Source of the DNA: Deltaproteobacteria bacterium
Lineage (GTDB): Bacteria; Myxococcota_A; UBA796; UBA9615
Assembly: GCA_029261955.1 (NCBI GenBank)
Contig: JAJDAI010000034.1
Span: 1-6,037 of the forward strand
Direction: 5' to 3'
Length of the DNA stretch: 6,037 nucleotides
Below the pieces are notes generated by a model that saw nothing but the letters and a program-made list of their open reading frames with translations, ran no database searches and was not told where the DNA came from. Shown in pieces: positions 1 to 6,037 of this stretch (its first letter is position 1; each line of letters starts with the position of its first letter). Both the position numbers and the translations under genes were made by a program.

Positions 1-3000
1 AGCTCGTCCAGGTGCTCGCCCCCCAGGAAGGCGAACTTGAAGGACTGGTTGACGCAGTAGCCCCAGTTGCTGACGTGGCCGACCTCCAGGCAGCGCTGGG
101 CCCCCGCGCGGAGGTCCTCGAGGCAGGCCGACAGCGGCTCCGCCCAGTGGCGTACGAAAACGTTGAACTCGATGTAGCCGCCGGTGCCGCGCCCGAAGCG
201 CTCGCGGAGGATGGAGACGGCAGGGCCCGAGTCGAGTGCCGCGTCGGTGAGCCCCGCCATCTGCAGGAAGACCCCCAGCTGCGCCAGGATGATCGTCGCC
301 TCGTCCGTCACCCCCTGCTCGAGCAGGTGGTGCACGCCCGCGAAGAGCAGGGGCGCGTAGTAGGGCGACTCGGACATCGCCGCGGCGGGCAGCGAGCTGC
401 CGATGAGCCGCTGGAGCTGCTGCTGGGCGGGGTCCTCCACCGCGGGCAGCTCGGCCAGCTGGCTCAGGGAGCGGGGGCCGATGGCGGCCATCACGGCGCC
501 GAAGCGGGCCGGGATCTCCTCCGGCCCCGCCAGCGGCGTGACCTCGATGCCCAGGGTGCCGACGGCCTCCACGACCGCCGCGACCGCCTCCTCGAGCTGC
601 ATGCCGGTCGTGGTCAGGGCGAGGGCCCGCACGCTGTAGACCGTCAGCCGATCGGCCGGCTCACGGGCGTGCGCGATCACCGTCTTGGCGACGGCCTCCG
701 CCTCGTCGAAGGCCCCCTCCAGGAGCAGCGACTCGCAGAGGGCGTTGTGCAGGTCGAGGGCCAGTCGGTAGTGCGCCGGCCAGGCGTCGTCCGGCAGCAG
801 CCCGACCCCGAGGCTCAGGTAGCGCCTGGCGGAGGCGTGGGCTGCAGCGTGCTGGGCCCGGCGGGCGGCGCGCAGCAGCAGGCCGGCGAGGACCAGGCGC
901 TCCGCCGGCTCGGTGACGAGGGCCCCCGCGCGCTCGTGCTGGCCGACGATGGAGAAGAGCTCGTCGTCGAGGCGGTGCGCCGGCGTGACCTGGAGCAGCA
1001 GGCGACCCAGGCGCAGGTGCAGCCGCTGGCGCTCGCCCTCGGGCAGGCGCAGGTACGCCGCCTCCTGCACCCGGTCGTGCACGAAGCGGAAGCTGGCCGC
1101 GGCGCGCGAGGTGAGGCTCACGTCCAGCAGATCCGACACGCCCAGGGCGTCGCTGAGCGGGTCGAGGAAGCCGCCCTCGGCCGCCGTCCAGAGGTCCTGG
1201 GCCACGTCCTCGGGGGCGCGCTCCAACGCCAGGGCCACCAGCTCGATGCCGAAGCGCGCGCCCAGCGCGGCGCCGATGGACAGCGCCTCCTTCACCGGCT
1301 CGCTCAGGCGGTCGATGCGCGCCACCACGTGGTCGATGACGTTGCTCGTGTAGCCCCGCCGCGCGATGGCCCGCGCGTCCCAGGTCCAGCCGCCCGCCTC
1401 CGCCTCGAAGGTCAGCAGCCCGTCCTCGTGCAGCTCCGTCAGGAAGGACCGAACGAAGAAGGGGTTGGCCCCCGTCTTGTCGAGCACCAGGGACAGCAGG
1501 GAGTCCAGGTTCGGGGCCCCGGTGCCCACCGTGTCCTGGATGAGACGCGCCACGGAGGCCCGATCCAACGGCCCCAGCTCCAGGGTGCTCTGCGGCACGC
1601 CGCGCTCGGTCCAGGACGCCAGCGCCGCATGCAGGGGGTGGTCGTCGGGCACCTCGTTGCTGCGGTAGGCGCCCAGCAAGAGCACGTTGCCCGTGCCCGG
1701 CGCGCTGAGCCACGCGCCCAGCAGCTCCAGGCTCGCGGGGTCGATCCACTGGAGGTCGTCCAGGAAGACCAGCAGGGGCCGCTCGGCGCTCGCCGCGGCC
1801 TGGAGGAAGCGCGAGAAGACGAACTCGAAGCGGTTCTTCGCTTCCATCGTGCCCAGCTCGGGCACCTCGGGCTGCTCCCCGAGCAGCAGGCCCAGCTCGG
1901 GCAGCACGTCCACGAGCACGCGGCCGCTGGGCGCGACCGCCTCGCCGATGCGCTGCCGCCAGGCCTGCACCTGCTCGTCGGGCTCGGTCAGGACCTGCGC
2001 GCACAGGTCGCCCAGCGCCTGGAGCAGCGAGTAGTAGGGCACGTGGCGGGTGTGGGGCTCGCTCTTGCCAGCGGCGAAGTAGCCGTGCCGCTGCGCGAGC
2101 GGGCGGTGCACCTCGCCGACCAGGGCCGACTTGCCGATGCCCGACCAGCCCGCCACCAGGCCGACCCGGGGCGCGTCGGGGCCGATGGCGGCGACGAGGG
2201 CGTGCAGCTGCTCGACCTCGGCATCCCGGCCGTAGAGCTTCGCTGGGAGCAGGAAGCGCTCGGCGATGTCCTGGGAGCCCAGCTCGAAGTGGTCGATGAC
2301 GCCGGTCGCCTCCAGCTGTTCGATGCAGCTGTCGAGGTCGGCGATGAGGCCGCGGGCGCTCTGGTAGCGGGCCTCGGCGTTCTTCTCGAGCATGCGCGCG
2401 AGGATGGCCGAGACGGCGTCGGGCACGGACGGCTCGACATCCGAGGCCGCGCGGGGTCGACGGGCGATGTGGGCGTGCACCCAGCCGGTCGCGTCGGTGG
2501 CCGTCAGCGGCAGCTGCCCGGTCAGCAGCTCGAAGAGCGTCACGCCGAGCGCGTAGAAGTCCGAGCGGTAGCCGACGCCGCGGTTCATGCGCCCCGTCTG
2601 CTCGGGGGACAGCCAGGCGAGCCGGCCGGCCAGGGCGCTGGGCGCGATGGAGCCCGGGCGGGACTCGTCCAGCCGGGTGCCGTGGTCGAAGCCGATGAGG
2701 GAGACGCGCCCACTCTCGGGCTGCACGAGGATCGTCTGCGGGTTGGGGCCGCCGTGCACGATGCCGGCGTCGTGCACCACCCCGAGCGCCTCCGTCGCCG
2801 CGCGCGCGAGCCTCAGGGAGCCCAGCAGGTCGGGGCGGGGCAGGGCCTCGAGCGGCTGGAGCCCGAGATCCGGCAGCAGAAGCACCGGACCCTCGTCCGT
2901 CTCCCGCAGCTCCAGGGCGACGCCCAGCACGGCCTGCAGCTCCGCGTCGTGCCGGATGGCCGCAGCCCCCCGCCGAAAGCCAGCGCCCGGCCGAACCTGC

Positions 3001-3086
3001 CGCACGAGCACGCCGCCGTCGCGTGCGCGCAGCAGCCGGGTGTCGCCGCCATCGACGAGCACATCCGCGAGATCAAGATCAAGCAT
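1..3086 (-). CDS. Giant signalling protein: degenerate Ser/Thr kinase-like domain + STAND/AAA ATPase, 3' end outside window
   Basis: This frame is open without a stop from the ATG at 3086 to base 1, giving 1028 codons of an incomplete protein. Residues ~1-258 align by eye with the kinase domain of the large kinase/AAA/histidine-kinase proteins of cyanobacteria and myxobacteria. The C-lobe is well kept (SPEQTGRMNR at 160-169, RSDFYALGVTLFELLTG at 174-190). The catalytic loop is not: HGGPNPQT at 111-118 and GFD at 132-134 replace HxDxNPSN and DFG, the usual lysine is Arg29, and no glycine-rich loop is visible. Residues ~285-480 are an AAA_16/STAND NTPase with Walker A GWSGIGKS (313-320) and Walker B LLVFLDDLQW (438-447). 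FRFVHDRVQEAAY (666-678) is the family signature after the ATPase, followed by Ala/Leu-rich helices resembling TPRs. Relatives usually end in GAF and histidine-kinase domains; here that part lies outside the window. Likely role: a cytoplasmic ATP-dependent signalling scaffold. An in-frame ATG at 3137 is an alternative start; 3086 fits the family N-terminus better. Confidence 0.92.
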   Translation of the reverse strand, partial: MLDLDLADVLVDGGDTRLLRARDGGVLVRQVRPGAGFRRGAAAIRHDAELQAVLGVALELRETDEGPVLLLPDLGLQPLEALPRPDLLGSLRLARAATEALGVVHDAGIVHGGPNPQTILVQPESGRVSLIGFDHGTRLDESRPGSIAPSALAGRLAWLSPEQTGRMNRGVGYRSDFYALGVTLFELLTGQLPLTATDATGWVHAHIARRPRAASDVEPSVPDAVSAILARMLEKNAEARYQSARGLIADLDSCIEQLEATGVIDHFELGSQDIAERFLLPAKLYGRDAEVEQLHALVAAIGPDAPRVGLVAGWSGIGKSALVGEVHRPLAQRHGYFAAGKSEPHTRHVPYYSLLQALGDLCAQVLTEPDEQVQAWRQRIGEAVAPSGRVLVDVLPELGLLLGEQPEVPELGTMEAKNRFEFVFSRFLQAAASAERPLLVFLDDLQWIDPASLELLGAWLSAPGTGNVLLLGAYRSNEVPDDHPLHAALASWTERGVPQSTLELGPLDRASVARLIQDTVGTGAPNLDSLLSLVLDKTGANPFFVRSFLTELHEDGLLTFEAEAGGWTWDARAIARRGYTSNVIDHVVARIDRLSEPVKEALSIGAALGARFGIELVALALERAPEDVAQDLWTAAEGGFLDPLSDALGVSDLLDVSLTSRAAASFRFVHDRVQEAAYLRLPEGERQRLHLRLGRLLLQVTPAHRLDDELFSIVGQHERAGALVTEPAERLVLAGLLLRAARRAQHAAAHASARRYLSLGVGLLPDDAWPAHYRLALDLHNALCESLLLEGAFDEAEAVAKTVIAHAREPADRLTVYSVRALALTTTGMQLEEAVAAVVEAVGTLGIEVTPLAGPEEIPARFGAVMAAIGPRSLSQLAELPAVEDPAQQQLQRLIGSSLPAAAMSESPYYAPLLFAGVHHLLEQGVTDEATIILAQLGVFLQMAGLTDAALDSGPAVSILRERFGRGTGGYIEFNVFVRHWAEPLSACLEDLRAGAQRCLEVGHVSNWGYCVNQSFKFAFLGGEHLDE

Positions 3087-3181
3087 GCCAACCCCATTTC
3101 CCAAGCAGGTGCAGGCTACCGGAAGCACGACACCCATCGAGATCCCTGGCGATTCCGGCCCCGATCGACGAGGCTCGGTTC
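3087..3181. promoter_or_regulatory. Divergent intergenic region between the kinase-like gene and the DUF1592/DUF1552 pair
   Basis: This gap of about 95 bp separates two divergently read genes, so it should hold the promoters and leaders for both. I see no convincing -35/-10 pair, operator palindrome or riboswitch. An in-frame minus-strand ATG at 3137 has an AGGGA five bases upstream. If it is the real start, the kinase-like gene gains 17 codons and the gap shrinks to 44 bp. The promoter role is inferred from gene layout only. Confidence 0.45.
3168..3173 (+). promoter_or_regulatory. Ribosome binding site supporting the GTG start of the DUF1592 gene
   Basis: A GAGG core lies here, about 8 bases before the GTG at 3182. 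The frame is open further upstream to an ATG at 3023, but that extension overlaps the divergent gene and would bury the signal peptide inside the protein. The GTG places a lipoprotein signal peptide exactly at the N-terminus, so this site decides the start. Confidence 0.5.
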
Positions 3182-4972
3182 GTGCGATTCCGCCTCCTCC
3201 TGCTGAGCCTGATCGGGCTGGCCGCCTGCGCCCCCGAGCAGCCGAGCGCCGAGCGCCCCCTGCGCCTCCTCACCGCCGCGGAATACAACAACACGATCCG
3301 CGACCTGCTGGGCTACGGCCTCGTTGAGGAGTGGCCCTTCGACCCGGACGTGAACGTCACCCTGGGCGAGCCCTGGCCCTGGAGCTTTCCCGAGCAGCCG
3401 GGCATCGACGGCTTCGAGGGCTACGCCTCGGGCCAGGTCGTCTCGGCGCTGCTCGTGGAGCAGTTCGGCGAGGCGGCGGCCCACTTCTCGTCCCTGACGA
3501 CGGGGGCTCCCTACTTCTCCACCTGCGCGAGCTGGGACGAGCTCGACTCCTCGGAGCTGCAGGACTGCGCCTGGACCAGCGTCGAGCGCTTCGCCCAGCG
3601 GGCCTGGCGGCGGCCGCTCGGCGTGGACGAGGCCGACCGCCTGCGCGCCTTTCACGACGACAACGTGCAGGCCTGGGGCCCCGAGGGCGGCGCCGCGCTC
3701 AGCGTGCAGGGGATCCTGCTCGCGCCCCAGTTCCTCTACCTGCTCGAGTCCGGTGAGCCGAGCCCCGGCGCCGAGCGGATCCCGCTGGACCCCTGGGAGA
3801 TCGCGTCCCGGCTCAGCTACTTCCTCTGGGACTCCATGCCCGACCCCGAGCTCTTCGCCGCCGCGGAGGCCGACGCCCTGGGCACCGCGGACGAGGTCGA
3901 GGCCCAGGCCCGCCGCATGCTCCAGGGGCGGCGCGCGCGCGAGGCCGTCGTGCACTTCCACGGGCAGTGGCTCTCGCTCGACTCCGTCTACCGGAACAAC
4001 GCCTCCGTGCAGACCTACGGGCCGCTCTACGCGGGGCCGCTGCTCGAGAGCGCCAACGCGAACGTCGGTCAGGAGGCCGAGCAGTTCTGGTCCGGCTTCC
4101 TGGTGGGCACGCGCCGCGCCATGGACCTGGAGGCACAGCTCTTCGTGGAGCAGGTGATCTTCGAGCGGGGCGGCACCCTCGCGGCCCTGCTCACCGACAC
4201 GAAGGGCTACTCCAGCGAGGTCGGGATCTTCGGGCGCAGCGCCTGGGATGCGAACACCGCCCTGCTCTACGGCGTGGACCAGGACGACGTGATCGACGGG
4301 CCCTTCTTCGTCTTTGAATACGAGGACCTCATCCTGCCCTACGACCTCTTCCTGTCCCCGGTGCAGATGCCGCCAGAGCAGCGCGCCGGCGTCACGACAC
4401 TCGGCGCGGTCCTGGCTGGCCGGGCCCACCCCGTGCATCCCTCCCCCGTGCAGCGCGGCCTCTTCGTGCTCGAACGGCTCGGCTGCCTGCCCATGGGTCA
4501 GCCGCCCCCGAGCGCCGTCGGCCAGGCCGAGCCCGACGTGGAAGATCTGGCGGGCACCAACCGCAGCCGCCTGGCAGCGCTCACGTCGCCGAGCGAGTGC
4601 AGCGGCTGCCACGACCTGATCAACGCGGCCGGCTTCGCCTTCGAGCACTACGACTCCCTCGGCGGCTGGCGAGAGCAGGACGGCGAGCAGCCCATCGACG
4701 CCAGCGGCAGCCTCGTGCTCGGCGGCGAGACCCTCACCTTCGACGGCGCCGTGGACCTGGCGGCGCAGCTCGCGGACAACCGCTCGGTGCACGACTGCTA
4801 CGCGCGCACCTGGGTCCGCTACGCGCTGGGCCGGCGCGAGGTGCCCGGGGAGCGGGAGACCCTCCAGGCCATGCAGGACGCCTTCGCCGAGACTGGCGGC
4901 GACGTGCAGGAGCTGCTCGTCTCCACCGCGACGAGTGACTGGTTCCGCCACCGCTACGTGGGGGAGCCATGA
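3182..4972 (+). CDS. DUF1592 domain-containing lipoprotein (DUF1595/DUF1592/DUF1588/DUF1585 set) with CxxCH motif
   Basis: The product is 596 residues from a GTG start. The N-terminus is a lipoprotein signal peptide (RFRLLLLSLIGLAAC) with lipobox LAAC and Cys16 as the predicted lipidated residue, so the mature protein should sit in a membrane facing the periplasm or outside. The family's opening motif LLTAAEYNNTIRDLLG follows at 29-44. Then come a DUF1595-like segment (~131-190, containing RFAQRAWRRPLG), DUF1592 (~174-330, containing ILLAPQFLYLLESG and ASRLSYFLWDSMPDPELF), DUF1588 (~416-515, containing HPSPVQRGLFVLERLGC, CSGCH at 473-477 and GFAFEHYDSLGGWR) and DUF1585 (~520-596, containing CYARTWVRYALGRRE). 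CxxCH is the c-type haem attachment motif, but haem binding in this family is not established to my knowledge. Homologues usually read DPxGFA after the CxxCH; here it is NAAGFA. The stop overlaps the next gene's start by 4 bp, implying coupled translation with its DUF1552 partner. The biochemical function is unknown. Confidence 0.94.
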   Translation: MRFRLLLLSLIGLAACAPEQPSAERPLRLLTAAEYNNTIRDLLGYGLVEEWPFDPDVNVTLGEPWPWSFPEQPGIDGFEGYASGQVVSALLVEQFGEAAAHFSSLTTGAPYFSTCASWDELDSSELQDCAWTSVERFAQRAWRRPLGVDEADRLRAFHDDNVQAWGPEGGAALSVQGILLAPQFLYLLESGEPSPGAERIPLDPWEIASRLSYFLWDSMPDPELFAAAEADALGTADEVEAQARRMLQGRRAREAVVHFHGQWLSLDSVYRNNASVQTYGPLYAGPLLESANANVGQEAEQFWSGFLVGTRRAMDLEAQLFVEQVIFERGGTLAALLTDTKGYSSEVGIFGRSAWDANTALLYGVDQDDVIDGPFFVFEYEDLILPYDLFLSPVQMPPEQRAGVTTLGAVLAGRAHPVHPSPVQRGLFVLERLGCLPMGQPPPSAVGQAEPDVEDLAGTNRSRLAALTSPSECSGCHDLINAAGFAFEHYDSLGGWREQDGEQPIDASGSLVLGGETLTFDGAVDLAAQLADNRSVHDCYARTWVRYALGRREVPGERETLQAMQDAFAETGGDVQELLVSTATSDWFRHRYVGEP

Positions 4973-6037
4973 AGCTCGACCGACGGCGATTCCTCCAGCT
5001 GATGGGCCTCGGCGGCGCCTCGGTGCTGCTGCCGCGCCGCTCCTTCGGTGGTGGGGCGCCACCGAAGCGGCTGATCGTCGTGCACAGCCGCCACGGCACG
5101 GTCTACGACCGCTGGGCGATGCGGCCGCCGGGGCTCGATCCCGAGGAGCCGTGGAGCGTGGACCTCGCCGGCCTCACGGAGGACGAGCTCCCCGCCATCC
5201 TCGCGCCCCTGCACGCGCACCGGCGCCGCCTGGTGGCGCTCGACGGACTGTCCCTGCTCAGCGCCGAGCTCGACATCCCCGGCTACCGCCACGAGAAGGG
5301 CTGGGTGCACGCCTGGACGGGGGACCGGGTGCTGCTCAACGGCTCCGAGGTGCTGTCCCGCCAGCCCTCCCTCGACCAGCTCGTCGCCGCCGCCATCGCG
5401 CGCCCCGACCAGGTGCCCGCTTTGGAGCTGTCGGTGGGCGAGGGCATGCCGATCGCCCACGGCGGACGCTCGATGGAGCTGCCCCTCGAGGACGAGCCCA
5501 GCCGCGCCTGGAGCCGCCTCTTCGGCCTGTCCACCTCCACCGACCCCCTGCTGGGCGGCCGGGACCGCGCGCTGGACTTCGCCCTGGCCGAGTTCGACGC
5601 GACGACACCCCGCCTGGGCAGCGAGGACCGCAGCCGCATGGAGGCTCACCGGGGCCTCGTGCAGCAGCTGAAGGCGCGGGTGCAGGGCCTGCGGGACGCA
5701 GCCTGCGACGCCCCCGTTCGACCCGAGCCCGGCGGCACCTACGACGCCACCTTCCGGGCCTTCGCCGACCTCATCGCGGCGGCCTTCTCCTGCGATCTCA
5801 CGCGCGTCGCCACCCTCTCGCTCGGCGACGTCCCAGCCGAGGACATCGGCTGGGGTTGGTACCGCACCGGCGACGTGCACAACGACTTCGCCCACTCCGT
5901 CTTCGACGATCCGCTCTCGATCACAATCGGTGACCCCGATCACTCGGACACCGAGGACCGGTTCGTGATTGTCGGCAGGTCCGTGCTCAGACGCTTGCTG
6001 GTGGTGGTCCACGTTGACCGTGGAGATACAATCAGGT
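4969..6037 (+). CDS. DUF1552 family Tat-exported protein, C-terminus replaced in frame by BrnT-like sequence; open at window end
   Basis: The ATG overlaps the DUF1592 stop (ATGA, 4969-4972), and a GGGGGAG just upstream can serve as ribosome binding site. The N-terminus DRRRFLQL (residues 4-11) plus a hydrophobic stretch matches a twin-arginine signal, predicting folded export to the periplasm. DUF1552 landmarks follow in order: the LIVVHSRHGTVYDRWAM region, KGWVHAWTGD, PSLDQLVAAAIA with PALELSVGEG, SRLFGLS, a helical segment with LVQQLKARVQGL, and CDLTRVATLSLGD. After GDVHNDFAHS (about residues 301-310) the family sequence should continue for roughly another hundred residues. Instead, from about residue 312 (base 5902) the frame runs into BrnT/DUF497 sequence and stays open to base 6037 (356 codons). 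The DUF1552 part therefore lacks its C-terminal portion and may not be functional. The function of DUF1552 is unknown; it recurrently neighbours DUF1592 genes and probably acts with them in the envelope. Confidence 0.9.
   Translation, partial: MKLDRRRFLQLMGLGGASVLLPRRSFGGGAPPKRLIVVHSRHGTVYDRWAMRPPGLDPEEPWSVDLAGLTEDELPAILAPLHAHRRRLVALDGLSLLSAELDIPGYRHEKGWVHAWTGDRVLLNGSEVLSRQPSLDQLVAAAIARPDQVPALELSVGEGMPIAHGGRSMELPLEDEPSRAWSRLFGLSTSTDPLLGGRDRALDFALAEFDATTPRLGSEDRSRMEAHRGLVQQLKARVQGLRDAACDAPVRPEPGGTYDATFRAFADLIAAAFSCDLTRVATLSLGDVPAEDIGWGWYRTGDVHNDFAHSVFDDPLSITIGDPDHSDTEDRFVIVGRSVLRRLLVVVHVDRGDTIR
5902..6037 (+). pseudogene. brnT: BrnT (DUF497) toxin fragment lacking its N-terminus, fused in frame to the DUF1552 gene
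   Basis: Residues 312-356 of the fused frame read FDDPLSITIGDPDHSD, then EDRFVIVGRS, then RLLVVVHVDRGDTIR. This is the characteristic BrnT core, in which family members carry DPDHS, ERFxxIG and LLVVVHTERGDxIR before IISARKAT. BrnT is the ribonuclease toxin of the BrnT/BrnA type II toxin-antitoxin system. A normal BrnT is about 90 residues; the first ~30 (the WDENKAxxNxxKHGVSF-type region) are absent, because DUF1552 sequence runs directly into the FDDP motif. The rest of the toxin and any brnA antitoxin gene would lie beyond base 6037. Composition differs from the upstream gene: by hand count bases 5921-6037 are about 59% GC against 69% for 5801-5920, with AGA and AGG codons that the upstream part lacks. 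Possible explanations are a rearrangement or an assembly chimera. Confidence 0.82.

Noticed and set aside
661..2004. A 447-codon minus-strand open frame inside the signalling gene
   Set aside because: It is in a different frame from the real protein, is almost entirely Arg/Ala/Gly/Pro, and covers the region where the real frame shows Walker B and the conserved HDRVQEAAY motif.
3071..3083. Short tandem repeat of GATCAA
   Set aside because: Two six-base copies encode Leu-Asp repeats at the start of the signalling protein. It is too short to mean anything on its own.
3023..3181. N-terminal extension of the DUF1592 protein from the ATG at 3023
   Set aside because: The extra 53 residues are low-complexity and overlap the divergent gene's coding sequence. 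They would place the lipoprotein signal peptide internally. The GTG at 3182 with an upstream GAGG is far better supported.
12..3206. A 1064-codon open frame on the plus strand opposite the signalling gene
   Set aside because: Its translation is Arg/Gln/Gly/Val-rich with no recognisable domain. The opposite strand encodes clear kinase-like and Walker motifs in frame. Long antisense frames are expected when third codon positions are almost all G or C.
3116..5062. A 648-codon open frame on the minus strand opposite the DUF1592 gene
   Set aside because: It has no domain signature, and the plus strand carries a continuous recognised family over the same bases. It is a GC-driven shadow.
4954..6012. 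A 352-codon minus-strand open frame opposite the DUF1552/BrnT frame
   Set aside because: It has no recognisable motifs and lies opposite well-supported DUF1552 and BrnT sequence.

Overview
The window is GC-rich, with strongly G/C-biased third codon positions almost throughout. It carries a family combination typical of Myxococcota and other large-genome delta-group bacteria: a giant kinase-like/AAA signalling protein, and a DUF1592 lipoprotein paired with a Tat-exported DUF1552 protein. The Myxococcota assignment is an inference from gene content. Planctomycetota and Verrucomicrobiota carry related DUF1592/DUF1552 families, but usually in longer, cytochrome-containing forms.

Layout. Bases 1-3086 on the minus strand hold the first 1028 codons of a very large protein whose 3' end lies beyond base 1. 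It has an N-terminal protein-kinase-like domain, a STAND/AAA ATPase with intact Walker motifs, and a helical repeat region. The kinase-like domain has lost its catalytic residues and reads as a pseudokinase. A short divergent intergenic gap (about 3087-3181) follows. On the plus strand, 3182-4972 encodes a DUF1592/DUF1588/DUF1585-type lipoprotein with a CxxCH motif. It overlaps by 4 bp (ATGA) a DUF1552-family gene starting at 4969, so the two form a translationally coupled exported pair.

The main surprise is at the right end. The DUF1552 reading frame loses its family sequence at about 5902-5916. It continues in the same frame into sequence matching the C-terminal two thirds of a BrnT (DUF497) ribonuclease toxin, and it is still open at the window edge. 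GC content and codon use change at the same place. This is either a genuine rearrangement that truncated both genes and fused them, or a chimeric join in the assembly. The sequence alone cannot decide between these.

No tRNA, rRNA, CRISPR array, complete mobile element or convincing terminator was seen. Many long open frames antisense to the real genes are by-products of the high GC content.
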